DNA of 64,000 nt from Myxococcales bacterium (GTDB lineage Bacteria; Myxococcota_A; Polyangia; Haliangiales; Haliangiaceae): NCBI GenBank assembly GCA_016716835.1, contig JADJUW010000001.1:1632001-1696000 (forward strand). The letters run 5' to 3'. This document shows, piece after piece, positions 29,695 through 40,964 of the stretch. Both the position numbers and the translations under genes were made by a program. Position 1 is the stretch's first letter. Every line of letters begins with the position of its first letter. The notes beneath the pieces were generated by a model, which did no database searches, was not told where the DNA came from, and saw only the letters and a program-made list of their open reading frames with translations.

Positions 29695-30429
29695 CTAACG
29701 CGCACTCTCAAACTGAGAGAGCGCCGCACAGACAGCCTGCTCACAGCGCAGCGTGGCGGCCGATAGGCCAACTTGAACAAAGCCGCGGTCGGCAAATGTC
29801 TGCAGCTCTCGATCGATGAAGCCGCCTTCGGGGCCGATGACGACGACCGCCGGCGCGGTTGCTGAAATTGGCTGGCCGACGGCCTCGGTGCACGCGTTGC
29901 GCATGGTGAGCGGCGCGCCGGGATGACAGATCATCGCAAGGCCCGCGGCCGGGGCTGATTCGATGAAGGCCATGAATCGGTTAACGATCGTGACCGTTGG
30001 CAGGTGGGTAATTTTGCCCTGCTCGGCGCCGCGCCATAGCGCGGCCTCAATAGCCGGCGGCGCGACCAGCGGCGATGCGAAATAGCTTTTATCGACGCGC
30101 CAGCTGTTTATGAGGGTTATGGAGCGCACGCCAAATGTGGTTGCGGCCTCGAGGATGCGTGCCGCGACTTTTGGCCGCGGCAGCGCAACCACCAAGTGCA
30201 GCGGCAGCGGCGCGCGACTCGGCCCGGTGGCGCGAAATTCTAGTTCCACCCCTCGCGCGTCAAGTTGCGTCACGACGCCCTGCCCGATCGAGCCGCCGAC
30301 GAGGCCCATCTCGTAGCCACGCCCGATCACCGGTGCGAGCATGGCCTTGATATGATCGGCGCGGCGATCGCAAAGCCACACCCGGCCGCGGGCATCTAGC
30401 TCGGCGGCGGTCGCGAGGATGAGGTTCAT
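29695..30429 (-). CDS. rsmE: 16S rRNA m3U1498 methyltransferase
   Basis: 244 residues, normal size. SPOUT-class knotted methyltransferase; the C-terminal knot is shown by VVIGPEGGFIDRELQTFADR and VGLSAATLRCEQAV (RsmE: GPEGG, LG..ILR.ETA). The N-terminal PUA-like domain has IKAMLAPVIGRGYEMGLVGG. It methylates U1498 of 16S rRNA. It overlaps the start of the udk stop region by 4 nt, so the two are probably one transcript. Confidence 0.92.
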   Translation of the reverse strand: MNLILATAAELDARGRVWLCDRRADHIKAMLAPVIGRGYEMGLVGGSIGQGVVTQLDARGVELEFRATGPSRAPLPLHLVVALPRPKVAARILEAATTFGVRSITLINSWRVDKSYFASPLVAPPAIEAALWRGAEQGKITHLPTVTIVNRFMAFIESAPAAGLAMICHPGAPLTMRNACTEAVGQPISATAPAVVVIGPEGGFIDRELQTFADRGFVQVGLSAATLRCEQAVCAALSQFESAR

Positions 30430-31058
30430 GGTCCGAACGCGACGTGCGCGAAGCGCCCGAGCAATAGCTCAAGGGCGACGCGGTTATCCCCGCCCTCGGG
30501 GATGATGAGATCAGCGAAGCGTTTCGAAGGCTCGACAAACTCGAGGTGCATCGGCCGCACGGTAGAATAATACTGATCGCGAATGGCAGCGAACGTGCGC
30601 CCGCGCTGCTCGATGTCGCGGCGGATGCGCCGCATGAGGCGAATATCGGCGTCGGTGTCGACAAAGATCTTCATGTCGAAGAGCTCGCGCAGCTGCGGTT
30701 CTGCAAACACTAAAATGCCCTCGACGATAATGATGGGGCATGGCTCGATGCGCCGCGTCTTGCTGCTGCGCGTGTGCGCAACGTAGTCGTAGATGGGCGC
30801 ATCGATGTCGCGCCCGGCGCGTAGGCTCACGAGATGTGCCGCGAGCAGCTCGGTTTCCAGCGCGCTGGGATGATCAAAATTAACCGCGGCGCGCTCCGCC
30901 TCGGAGAGATGGGCCAATTGGCGATAATAGGCGTCGTGCTCGATGAGGCTGCAGCGCCCAGGGGGAATCGCGGCCGCCAACTTTTGCGCGATCGTCGTCT
31001 TGCCCGAGCCGGTCCCCCCAGCAATGCCGACAATCAGGCTAACAGCGCGTTGGCTCAC
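30426..31058 (-). CDS. udk: Uridine kinase
   Basis: 210 residues, normal for the family. Walker A GIAGGTGSGKTT (14-21), conserved DAYYRQLAHLSEAERAAVNF and FDHPSALETELLAAHL, then PIIIVEGILVFAEPQLREL and IFVDTDADIRLMRRIRRDI. It phosphorylates uridine/cytidine in pyrimidine salvage. The first of a two-gene minus-strand unit with rsmE (overlap ATGA). Confidence 0.95.
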   Translation of the reverse strand: MSQRAVSLIVGIAGGTGSGKTTIAQKLAAAIPPGRCSLIEHDAYYRQLAHLSEAERAAVNFDHPSALETELLAAHLVSLRAGRDIDAPIYDYVAHTRSSKTRRIEPCPIIIVEGILVFAEPQLRELFDMKIFVDTDADIRLMRRIRRDIEQRGRTFAAIRDQYYSTVRPMHLEFVEPSKRFADLIIPEGGDNRVALELLLGRFAHVAFGP

Positions 31059-31176
31059 GGTGCGGGGCTATCTCATACGCCCTGGTGTTTGGAAAGCCAC
31101 CGCGGAGGCCATGTCGAGGTTGGCGAGCCGATCCACGGACATTCAAGGGCTTACGGGTTATAGTCGCTGCGCGAGC

Positions 31177-31755
31177 ATGCGACTCATCTTGTTGTCGGCA
31201 CCGTCTCTAGCAACCGATGCGTTGCGCGTCAGCCTGCTCGCCAGCCAGGCGTTCGTCAGCGTCGACGTCGTTTCAGATGCGCCCGCGCTGGCCGTCCACT
31301 TGCGTGCGGGCATCGGTGGCGCCGTTGTCGATGCCGACCTGTACGCGAGCCTCTCCCCCGAACTCCTGGCGCAAGTAGATGCCGTGCCCACCGTCCGCAT
31401 CGCGCTGCACGCCCGCGATCAGGATCAGCGTCGCATCGCCGTGGCCGACGGGCACGATGGATCAGTGGCCGGCGTCATCGCGCGCCTGTTGTCGCAAGCG
31501 ACCTCGCCCGCGCACCCAATCCACGCAAGGCGCCTCTCGCGGCGAGAGTCCCAGGTGCTCGGTCACCTCGCCACGGGCATGACCAATCGAGAGATTGCGG
31601 CCCTGCTCGCGATTAGCATCAAGACCGTCGACACGCATCGCGGTCAGCTGCTCAAGAAGCTCGGCCTGCGAAACAACTCTGATCTGACGCGATATGCGCT
31701 CGGCCATGGCATTGCGCCCGCGGGCGGCACGATCGTGCCACCGCTTGCAAGGTAA
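31177..31755 (+). CDS. LuxR/NarL-type transcriptional regulator
   Basis: 192 residues from ATG 31177; the frame is open upstream but antisense to udk. The C-terminal GerE helix-turn-helix is clear: LSRRESQVLGHLATGMTNRE, IAALLAISIKTVDTHRGQLL, KKLGLRNNSDLTRYA. The N-terminal 110 residues resemble a receiver fold in length but lack a convincing phospho-Asp pocket (VVDADLYASLS), so it may be an atypical, phosphorylation-independent regulator. No partner kinase is adjacent. Confidence 0.8.
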   Translation: MRLILLSAPSLATDALRVSLLASQAFVSVDVVSDAPALAVHLRAGIGGAVVDADLYASLSPELLAQVDAVPTVRIALHARDQDQRRIAVADGHDGSVAGVIARLLSQATSPAHPIHARRLSRRESQVLGHLATGMTNREIAALLAISIKTVDTHRGQLLKKLGLRNNSDLTRYALGHGIAPAGGTIVPPLAR

Positions 31756-31776
31756 CCCCCACGGCACGCAAGCGCG

Positions 31777-34233
31777 CTATTTTTTCAATTCCGCGAGCTT
31801 GGCAAACGGACTGTTGGTGAACCCAGAGAGGCCAAAGCCCGGACGCGCTTCGACCTGAGCCTCTTCAACTTGATGCGGGCGCGCAGCGCCGCGCCGCGAG
31901 CTTGCACCCGCGCCTGCACCTGCGCCCGCGGATGGCCTGGCGCGGTCGCCGCCGGTATGGGGCGCTCGCGGCCGAGGCGCATCTGCGCCGCGGGCTGATC
32001 GGGCCGGCGCCGCTGGCCTTGGCCCCGGTACCGGCTTGGCCAACGCCGCCAGCAGCTGCGGCGAGGGCTCCGCCTGTTTTTGCGCGATGCGCGGCGGCGC
32101 GGCGGGCCTTGCCCCGCGCGGCGAGTTTCGCGCGGCGCGCGGCTCGGGAGGCGCGGGCAACAGCGAGATGCGTTTGCGCGGAATATCGACCTCGACCACG
32201 GTCACGCGCAGTGGATGACCAACGACGGCAACCCGCGCGGCCTCACGCCCAAATTGCTTGAGGATTTGCGAAATGTGCACCAGCCCGTCCTGGTAGATGC
32301 CGAGGTCGATGAACAGGCCAAATGGCGCGACGCTCGCCACCACGCCCTCGATGACCATCCCCGGAGTTAGATCGTGAATATCGACGACGTCATCGCGGCG
32401 CTTGGGCGCCTTAAACGCCGCTCGCCGATCGCGCCACGGCGATCCGAGCTCCCCCAGGAGCCATGCCACCAAGCCGCGACTGCGCTCGGGTGTCACGAGC
32501 GTGGCCAAATCAACCGCCGCGAGGCGCTCGCGCTGTCCGAGCAATTCCGGCACCGTCGCGCCAAGCTGCTCGGCCACCGCGCGCGCGGCATCATATTGCG
32601 CGGGGTGCAGCCGGGTTTGGTCGAGCGGCTCGCTACCGCCAACAATACGCAGAAACGAGGCCGCTTGCTCATATGCGAGCGGGGTCATGCCCGCGACCTG
32701 CATCAGCTCGTCGCGCCGACGAAATCCGCCGACGACGTTGCGGTGCGCAACGATATCCGCGGCGTGTTGCTGGCCGAGGCCAACAATATATGTGAGTTGC
32801 TCCGCGGTGGCCGTGTTGAGATCGACGCCGACCTCGGTCACCGCCTCGGTCATGACCAATTCCAAATGCGCCACCAAGCCTGCCGCCGTGCGGCCGGGAT
32901 GATCGGCTGGCCCGGCGAGGAGCAGCGGCTCGACCTTAACCAGCTCGACCAGAGGATCCTGCATGCGACGCGCCAGCCACACCGCGGGGCGCAGCGATAG
33001 ATCAACGTGCGCCAGCTCGCGGCGCGCTAAGTCTGACGTGCCGTACTCGGTGCTCGCGGCGTCTTCGACCAAAACCACAGGTGGGCTGGCAAGCGCATTG
33101 GCCCGGGCGTGCTTGCGCAACTTAACGTAGAGCTCCATGCCGCCCGGCCCGTTGCCAATCGCGACGACGGCGGCGCGCTGGGCGTTGCAAAACGCGATGA
33201 AGCCGGCGAGCGCGGCCTCATCCTGCTCCGCAGGCAAGGCAAACGTCGCCACCAGCCGCCCGGTTTCATCAAGCGCGACGCCATCGCTGGCGGCGGACAA
33301 GCGCGGTGCGAGGGCGACCACAGGCCGTGGCCCGAGCGGCGGCGCGGTCAGCAATTTCCGCAGGTGTTCGCCGAGCCCGTCGATTGAGGTGCTCTCGCTG
33401 CGCTCGCGCAGCTCCGAGCGCACGTCGGAGGTCGCCATCGCCACGAGCGCGGCTTGCGCCGCTTCGACCACCCCGGCGTCGCCCGCCGACGGCGCGGCGG
33501 CGTCGACGAAGGTTTTCAGCAAATTCGCGATCTGTGCACCGTCGACGTCAATGCCGACGATCAGCGCGCCCTCAGCCTCGCCACGGCAAATGGCGAGATA
33601 ACGATTGGCGGGAATGAGCGAGACTTTTTCGCTGAGCTCAAAAAATTGTTCGTAGGTATGCGGCATTTCGCCGGCCGCCCCCGCCTTCGCGGTCTCGCTC
33701 GCGCGCACCACCACGTTGCCGCGCTGCCACACCAACTGCCGTACGGCCTGCCGCACCTCGCGCCGATCGGCGAGCGATCCCCCTGCCCCCGTCGCGCCAC
33801 CGCGGTGCTCCGCGACGATGTCGGCGATGTCAAAGCGCGAGGTCGCCAAGGCAAGTTCGCGCGCCAGCTCGGCAGCCCCGTTGCCCCCCGCGCTGAGCAC
33901 GCGCAAGGCCTCGGCGCGCTGCGCGGTGAGAGCCTCGACATAGCGATGCATGTTGGCAAGGCGCACCAAGTCAGCGGTACGCAGGCCCTTGGTTTGCGCC
34001 TTGCGATGCCGTGCGATAAATGATGGCGCGTACCCCGCCGCAAGCAGCGCAAGCGCAGCCTCTACGGCGGGCAGTGAGCCACCCACGGCCGTCGCGAGTT
34101 GCTGCGAAATCGATTTTTCGGGTGGAGGCTCGGCCGACGTTGTAACCGAAACCGAAGCGGAAGCCGAGGGGTCCGCTGCGGTGGGGTTGTCGGCGGGTGC
34201 GGAGGACGTATTTGGGGTTGACTGTGGTTCCAT
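31777..34233 (-). CDS. tex: Tex-family RNA-binding transcription accessory protein
   Basis: 818 residues; the Tex core is about 720. Order: Ala/Ser/Pro-rich N-terminal 45 residues, Tex N-terminal helical domain (YAPSFIARHRKAQTKGLRT), YqgF/RNase H-like domain (around AIGNGPGGMELYVKLRKH), helix-hairpin-helix (VDLNTATAEQLTYIVGLGQQ), HHH-9, and S1 domain (LTPGMVIEGVVASVAPFGLF). After the S1 domain lies a 100-residue Pro/Ala/Arg-rich basic tail, likely disordered. Tex acts in transcript cleavage/ribosome-related RNA metabolism in the cytoplasm. Confidence 0.92.
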   Translation of the reverse strand: MEPQSTPNTSSAPADNPTAADPSASASVSVTTSAEPPPEKSISQQLATAVGGSLPAVEAALALLAAGYAPSFIARHRKAQTKGLRTADLVRLANMHRYVEALTAQRAEALRVLSAGGNGAAELARELALATSRFDIADIVAEHRGGATGAGGSLADRREVRQAVRQLVWQRGNVVVRASETAKAGAAGEMPHTYEQFFELSEKVSLIPANRYLAICRGEAEGALIVGIDVDGAQIANLLKTFVDAAAPSAGDAGVVEAAQAALVAMATSDVRSELRERSESTSIDGLGEHLRKLLTAPPLGPRPVVALAPRLSAASDGVALDETGRLVATFALPAEQDEAALAGFIAFCNAQRAAVVAIGNGPGGMELYVKLRKHARANALASPPVVLVEDAASTEYGTSDLARRELAHVDLSLRPAVWLARRMQDPLVELVKVEPLLLAGPADHPGRTAAGLVAHLELVMTEAVTEVGVDLNTATAEQLTYIVGLGQQHAADIVAHRNVVGGFRRRDELMQVAGMTPLAYEQAASFLRIVGGSEPLDQTRLHPAQYDAARAVAEQLGATVPELLGQRERLAAVDLATLVTPERSRGLVAWLLGELGSPWRDRRAAFKAPKRRDDVVDIHDLTPGMVIEGVVASVAPFGLFIDLGIYQDGLVHISQILKQFGREAARVAVVGHPLRVTVVEVDIPRKRISLLPAPPEPRAARNSPRGARPAAPPRIAQKQAEPSPQLLAALAKPVPGPRPAAPARSARGADAPRPRAPHTGGDRARPSAGAGAGAGASSRRGAARPHQVEEAQVEARPGFGLSGFTNSPFAKLAELKK

Positions 34234-34333
34234 GGCCTGCCCGGTGAAACGGGCATCGAAACGTAGCGGCAGTCGCGCGCCGACACAATGCGGGAGGCGC
34301 CTTGAATGGCAGGCCTAAGCCGGCAAAGGGCCG

Positions 34334-36061
34334 TTAGGCATCGTTGGTGTCACCGCGCGGCCGCGTCAAACCAAGCAGCTCCTTGGCTTCTGGGTCGGGC
34401 GGGCTGATGCTAATGCGGCCGAGCCGCGCGACCGTGACGTCGCATACCGGCGTAAAGCCCGCCTTGCGGAAGGCGCGCAGCGGCGCGGCGTGGTTGGCCG
34501 GAACCAGCGACCACGATCGATAAAGATCAAGCTGCCGCAACTCACCTGCTAGCAGATCGAGCAAGGCCGGGGCGATGGATTGCCCGCGAAACGCCGGCGC
34601 GACGAATACGTTGTGCACGATACAATCGTACTTCCCAAGCGATACGTCACGTCCCAGCTCGGGCATGCGGATACGGCCGCGCGACACCCACACGATGCCT
34701 GCCGTCTTGCGATCGCGGCGCGCGATGAATGCCTGGTCGCCTCGTGCAAAGAAATCCGCCACTTGTGCTTCGTTGAGCCCAAGCGGCACCAACATGTCGG
34801 TGCGCTCGAGATCGGTCATGGCACCCCAATCCAGCTCCGTCATCCACGCCATATCAAAGCCATGGGCCGTGATGCCGCGCGTCCACAACTGGCCACGCAT
34901 GAGCTCATAGCGCTGCGCGGCGGCCACGTGCGAAGCGACCTCGCGAATCTTGCTCCATGCCGCGCGGGCCTGCGCGGCCGCGACCAACGGGGCCTCGCGC
35001 GCAACCTTGGCGCCGCGCCTTACGCCAGCATAGGTGCGATGCAGCGAAGCCGCCGCCCCGCGATTCCAAATCCGCACGGCCACGGGACTGCGCTTCACCA
35101 GCGGCAAGGTCGGCAACGCGGTCTCGGCGGCCATCGACATGACGTCAAGCGAACCGCGCCCGCGCGCCGCGGCTGCCGCCGCAACGCCGCGAATCAGCTG
35201 CGCCGACAAATCAGCGCGATCATGGGGATCGACCGCGGCCGCCACCATCGTGCTGCGCTCGCCGTCGTCGAGCATTAGAGCGACCGCTACCGCTTCGCCC
35301 GCGGCGTCATCAACGCGCACGCACCACGCGGCGCCGTCGCGCGCGCGCTCGGTCATGACGGTGCCCAGCAGCGCTGCCGACTCGGGATCGCCAAGTGGGC
35401 TGGTCTCATCGCGTTCGGCCCACTCCAAGCGGCTTAGGCGTCCTAGGGCGCTGATGCTGCGCAAGATGACGTCGATGTTGTCTTCGACGCGCAGCGCATA
35501 AGCCGGCGACAATTCGGCGAGGTTGTTGGCCGCCAAGTTCGGATCAAGCAACGATAAGGCGACCCGATAAGCGGAACCCGCGGCGGCGCTTGACTCCATT
35601 GGTAACCCCGCCGCCGCCAAGCGCGATAAAAGCTGCGCCCGCGTCGGCGACGGATCCGCGAGCGGCGCGAGGTCGATCACATCCCAATCGCCAAGTTGTT
35701 GCCGCATGGCCAGCGCCAGCAAGGCGCCGACGCGATCTTTTTTATCGGCCGCGGCCAGAAAATCTAAGCCGGCGGGTCGCGGCCCGGCATCGCCGAGCAA
35801 GCGCACCTCAGTGACCTCAAGCAAGGCGACGTGTGACTTGCGCAGGTAGAGCGGCGCCAGGCCGACCAAGGTCTCGCCTTCGACTACAATGATGACGGCC
35901 AGTTGTCCGCGCAGGGCGGCGCCAAACGCCTCCCACCACGGCAGGAGCCACGTTGGGCTAACAAAAAACTGTCCACCCGCCACGGCGAGGGCCTGCCACT
36001 GCGGCAGCCAAGGTCGCAACGCCTCGACCTCATTCAGCACGCTCGTTTTTAGTTCGTGCAC
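34334..36061 (-). CDS. Large two-domain GNAT acetyltransferase, CelD-like plus GNAT
   Basis: 575 residues. The N-terminal 320 residues resemble the CelD/BcsL-like 'Acetyltransf_6' GNAT family (SPTWLLPWWEAFG, LAPLYLRKS). The last 190 residues form a second GNAT-like domain with KYDCIVHNVFVAPAFRGQSI and APLRAFRKAGFTPVCDV. Such proteins often transfer acyl or aminoacyl groups in envelope polysaccharide or peptidoglycan assembly; no polysaccharide genes are near, so the substrate is unknown. It sits between tex and the rsmB-like gene on the same strand. Confidence 0.75.
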   Translation of the reverse strand: MHELKTSVLNEVEALRPWLPQWQALAVAGGQFFVSPTWLLPWWEAFGAALRGQLAVIIVVEGETLVGLAPLYLRKSHVALLEVTEVRLLGDAGPRPAGLDFLAAADKKDRVGALLALAMRQQLGDWDVIDLAPLADPSPTRAQLLSRLAAAGLPMESSAAAGSAYRVALSLLDPNLAANNLAELSPAYALRVEDNIDVILRSISALGRLSRLEWAERDETSPLGDPESAALLGTVMTERARDGAAWCVRVDDAAGEAVAVALMLDDGERSTMVAAAVDPHDRADLSAQLIRGVAAAAAARGRGSLDVMSMAAETALPTLPLVKRSPVAVRIWNRGAAASLHRTYAGVRRGAKVAREAPLVAAAQARAAWSKIREVASHVAAAQRYELMRGQLWTRGITAHGFDMAWMTELDWGAMTDLERTDMLVPLGLNEAQVADFFARGDQAFIARRDRKTAGIVWVSRGRIRMPELGRDVSLGKYDCIVHNVFVAPAFRGQSIAPALLDLLAGELRQLDLYRSWSLVPANHAAPLRAFRKAGFTPVCDVTVARLGRISISPPDPEAKELLGLTRPRGDTNDA

Positions 36062-36094
36062 GCACGCTTCATAGCATGATCGGCAACACCGCGT

Positions 36095-37483
36095 TTATGC
36101 GCGGCGGCGAAAGACGGCGGCAAAAAATCCGTCGGTGCCGGTACGATGTGGCGCGGTCACGAAATGTCCATGGGCGTCGATCAGCGCCGCGTCCACACCG
36201 GTAACGGGCTCTGCGGCAAACCCGGGGAGCTCGCCAGCGAGCGCGCGCGCCTGTTCCGCGTTTTCGGCGGCAAGCACCGAACACGTGGCGTAAACGAGGA
36301 CGCCGCCCGGCCGCACCAACGCCGCCGCCTTGCGCGCGATCTGCCGCTGCTTGGCGACAAACTCGGCAATATCGCGCTCTTGCATCCGCCACTTGGCCTC
36401 GGGATTGCGCCGCAGGGCCCCGGTGCCGGAACACGGCGCATCGACCAGCACACCGTCCGCCGTGCCGACCAGGCGATGGAGCTCATCAGGCCACGCGTCG
36501 GCCGAGATCGCAATCGCCTGGTGGTTCGACACCCGCGCGCGGCGTGCGCGCTTCTTGAGCTGCTGCAGCTTGCGATCGTCAATATCCGTCGAGACCAGTC
36601 GTCCCTTGTTGCTCATGCGCGCGGCCAACGCCAGCGTCTTGCCGCCAGCGCCCGCGCAGTAATCGACGATAAGTTTGGGCTTGGGACCCGCCGCGACATA
36701 CGTAAGATCTGCCAGCAGTTGGCTGCCTTCGTCTTGCGCCTCGAAGTAGCCTTCCTTGAAGGCCTCGATGCCAAAGAGATTGATGCGACTGCTCAGCTGC
36801 AGCGCCGTATCGCTGTAGCGACCCGCCGCGACCTCAAGGCCCTGTTCCGCCAACAGCTCGATCAGCGTGGCCTTAGGCGCGCGCAAGAGATTTGATCGAA
36901 TCGTCATCGGGGCACGTGACGACAAGGCCTGAGCCAACGAGATCGCCTCGTCCCCCCAATCAGCAAGCAGCCGCGCGGCGAGCCAATCTGGCATGGACTG
37001 GCCGACGGCCACTTGCTCGCGCAGCGGGGCGCGCTGCAGCGACGCGGCGAACTGGCGCACGCTGGCCCACGCCACGGCGGGATCAAAGCGCGCGGCCTCG
37101 GCCTCGTCGATGAGCGCCTCCTCCAGCCACAACGCCACCAGGCGATGCCCGTCGGTCAGCGATCGTTTTTGCGACGATGGGACCGCCGCCGCCAAGGCCG
37201 CGTCAAGCCGCCGCAGCCCCCGCACCAAGCCAAACAAGGTTTCCGCGACAAAGCGCCGATCGTGGGACCCCAGCCACGCGTGCTCGCGAAAGGTCACCGC
37301 GAGGCGATCGGTGACGAAGCCCCAGTCAAGCCGCGTGCGCTGCCAAAGCTCAAGCAGAAGCGCAAGCCGTCGGTCAGGCGAAGTTCCACTTGTTTTATGA
37401 CAAAGCGCATCAATAAGCGCCTGCGCGATGCGGCGGTCATACGCAATGTCAGATTTGCTCGTGTCTTTCACTCGATCGGCCAT
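36095..37483 (-). CDS. RsmB-like (NOL1/NOP2/Fmu) rRNA cytosine-C5 methyltransferase
   Basis: 462 residues from ATG 37483; a TTG eight codons upstream is possible. An N-terminal NusB-like helical region (DRRFVAETLFGLVRGLRRL) precedes the SAM-binding domain: VDYCAGAGGKTLALAARM, DIDDRKLQQLKKRARR, catalytic VDAPCSGTGALRRNPEAKW and VYATCSVLAAENAEQ (the two catalytic cysteines). It is most like 16S rRNA m5C967 methyltransferase, though the target is not certain. Divergent from gdh across about 60 bp. Confidence 0.9.
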   Translation of the reverse strand: MADRVKDTSKSDIAYDRRIAQALIDALCHKTSGTSPDRRLALLLELWQRTRLDWGFVTDRLAVTFREHAWLGSHDRRFVAETLFGLVRGLRRLDAALAAAVPSSQKRSLTDGHRLVALWLEEALIDEAEAARFDPAVAWASVRQFAASLQRAPLREQVAVGQSMPDWLAARLLADWGDEAISLAQALSSRAPMTIRSNLLRAPKATLIELLAEQGLEVAAGRYSDTALQLSSRINLFGIEAFKEGYFEAQDEGSQLLADLTYVAAGPKPKLIVDYCAGAGGKTLALAARMSNKGRLVSTDIDDRKLQQLKKRARRARVSNHQAIAISADAWPDELHRLVGTADGVLVDAPCSGTGALRRNPEAKWRMQERDIAEFVAKQRQIARKAAALVRPGGVLVYATCSVLAAENAEQARALAGELPGFAAEPVTGVDAALIDAHGHFVTAPHRTGTDGFFAAVFRRRA

Positions 37484-37542
37484 TGAATCCCGCACAGACT
37501 GTGGCAAGTTTGCCGCAGTTTCCGACGCCTAACGAGGATCAC

Positions 37543-38883
<1,341 letters not shown>

Positions 38884-38955
38884 CCTAAACAGAAACGCAT
38901 TGGGTGGGCCGGAGACAATAATAGATGCGGTGTACGGCTTCGCGAGCCTCGTTAC

Positions 38956-39072
38956 AGCCAGACGGCTGCGCCTCGGCATCGCTGCAGGCGTGCACGGGTT
39001 TGCGCGGCCTTTCTGTGACGAAACACAAGTGTACGATTCCAGCATTCGGACACTTGCGTGTCCGCGTTCTGT
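38956..39072 (+). repeat. Dispersed repeat, full copy 1
   Basis: 117 bp beginning AGCCAGACGGCTGCGCCT and ending GCGTTCTGT. It contains a perfect 7-bp hairpin CGGACAC-TTGC-GTGTCCG (39047-39064) preceded by TACGATTCCAGCATT. It matches the copy at 59827 (same hairpin, loop TAGC) and the shorter inverted copy at 58267. It lies between gdh and a membrane-protein gene. Confidence 0.75.
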
Positions 39073-39108
39073 TTTCCGCCCTTTTCGATCTTAGATAGTG
39101 CGTTTCTG

Positions 39109-39897
39109 GTGATCCATCTCCTACTCGTCGCGGCGATTGCTTTGCTGTGGGCCCGCGTGCTGGCGTTGCATTTTGGGTGGCCGACCTGGCCCGTGTTTGG
39201 TGCGCTCGCGGCGACTGGCGCCGTCGCCGCCGCGCAGCTTGGGTGGACCGTCCCGCCGCGGCCGGTGGTTGCCATAGCCTCGCTTGGCATCGCGCTGTTG
39301 GCCGAACGTCAGCTCGCCGCCGAAGCGGCGCGCCGGCCGCGCTTATGGTGGGCAACGCTGGGCGGTACGGCCGCGCTGACCGCGTTGGCAGCGCCCTCGT
39401 TGGCGCCGATCGCCCTTGCCTGCCTGGGATGGGCGACCTGGAAAACGCAGCACGCGTCGGTTGTGTATCGTTGGGGCGCCTCAACATTTTTGTTGCTTGG
39501 CGCGCTTGGCTTAGTCGCGCTGGGCGATACGCATTGGCCGGGGTGGCCCCCGCTAGCGGGCGTTCCGCCAATGCCGACGTTGGCGGCGCTTGAGGCACTG
39601 CTCGACGTGTTCGGCGCGTTCACCATGGTGTTAGCCGTTGGCGGCGTCGCCGTTGCGGCCATGCATGCGCCAGGAGCGAGCGCTTTGGTTGGCGCGACGC
39701 TGCTTCTTTTAACGCCGTTGCCGTGGGCGGCGCCCTGGCGCGTCAGCTGGCCGTGGGCGTTTACGGCAATCATTACCGCCAATCTCGCAATCGGGTGGCT
39801 GGCGACGCGGCCTCAGCGGCCCAGCCATCGCATCGCGCTATGGCTCGCCCTGACGTTCGCGGCGACTGCTTTTGCGTGGGTCCCACGCCTGTTGTGA
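39109..39897 (+). CDS. Polytopic membrane protein, unknown
   Basis: 262 residues from the GTG at 39109; an earlier GTG (39058) lies inside the dispersed repeat and is unlikely. Eight or so Trp/Ala/Leu-rich membrane spans cover the whole length (MIHLLLVAAIALLWARV, GALGLVALGDTHWPGWPP). There is no recognised family; the TM-rich, loop-poor layout fits a small transporter-like or scaffold protein. Its ribosome-binding site is not obvious. Confidence 0.55.
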   Translation: MIHLLLVAAIALLWARVLALHFGWPTWPVFGALAATGAVAAAQLGWTVPPRPVVAIASLGIALLAERQLAAEAARRPRLWWATLGGTAALTALAAPSLAPIALACLGWATWKTQHASVVYRWGASTFLLLGALGLVALGDTHWPGWPPLAGVPPMPTLAALEALLDVFGAFTMVLAVGGVAVAAMHAPGASALVGATLLLLTPLPWAAPWRVSWPWAFTAIITANLAIGWLATRPQRPSHRIALWLALTFAATAFAWVPRLL

Positions 39898-39926
39898 TTT
39901 CTCGCTGATCCTGTATACCGCGCGGT

Positions 39927-40913
39927 ATGTCCGGCCAGACCGCCAGCGCTAGCCCGCGCGTTGTGCACGGATCAGCGGCCTTTGCCACCGCCGCGCCAGT
40001 CGTCGTCGTGCTCGGCAATTTTGATGGCGTACATCTCGGCCACCAAGCATTGCTCGCGCGGGCGCGGCAGCTCGCCGAACAAATCTCTGGCCGCGTCGTG
40101 GCCTATACCTTTGATCCGCACCCGGCGCAGGTGTTGGCCCCATCGCGGGCGCCCATCGCGCTCTACGATGCCTCCCAAAAAGCGGAGTTGCTCACGCGGC
40201 ATGGCGCCGACGTGGTCGTGATCGAGCCGTTCACGTCCGCGTTTGCGAGCCTGAGCGCGATGGCCTTTCTCGATGACGTATTAATAGCGTCACTCGGCGC
40301 GCGCGCGGTGGTCGTCGGCTACGACTTCACGTATGGCGCCGGGCGCAGCGGCAACGCCCACACGCTCATGGCTGACGGCGAGGCGCGCGGGCTCGAGGTG
40401 ATCGTGGTCGCGCCCATTGCCGACGCCGACGCCGCCATCTCCTCCACGCGGATTCGCGGCCACCTGGGGCGTGGCGAACTCGCCGCCGCCAGCAAGTGTC
40501 TCGGGCGGCGTTACTGCGTCACCGGCGAGGTGGTTACCGGCAAGCAACGCGGACGCACGCTTGGGTTTCCACCGCAAATGTCGCGGTAGCGCGCGCTGCC
40601 CCTGCGCAATGGCGTCTATGCCTGCACGTTGCGCATCCGCGGCGAGGGCAATGAACAAGCAGATGCGCGCCACGCCGTGGCCAGCCTAGGCCTGAATCCA
40701 ACGTTTGCCGATCTGGCTCACCCGGTGCTCGAGGTGCACGTCATTGGGTGGGAGGGTGACCTCTACGGTGCCGACGTCGAAGTCTGCTTCTGGGGGTTTT
40801 TGCGCGCCGAGGCAAAATTCGACTCAGCCGCGGCGCTGGTCGCGCAAATGCACCTCGATCTGCGCGCCAGCCAAGCGCTCCTAGCCCAGGCCGCGACCAC
40901 CCAGGAATTTTAA
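39927..40913 (+). pseudogene. ribF: Bifunctional riboflavin kinase / FMN adenylyltransferase, interrupted as read
   Basis: The FMN adenylyltransferase half is intact: GNFDGVHLGHQALLARA, TFDPHPAQVLAPSRAP, VVGYDFTYGAGRSGN and ISSTRIRGHLGRGEL. At GRTLGFP the sequence should continue TANVA..., but it reads PPQMSR and then TAG (40587-40589). Restoring one C near 40568 gives GFPTANVA. A second 1-nt change in the GCGCGC tract near 40590-40600 returns to the downstream frame, NGVYACTLRIRGEG ... LGLNPTF (riboflavin kinase half). Both halves are thus present over about 329 codons. Since ribF supplies FMN and FAD and is normally essential, sequence error is likely. Confidence 0.8.
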
Positions 40914-40964
40914 CGCGGGCGTCAGCGTTGTCTGGTAAAACCCGCTCGCGCCAAAAGGACCCCC

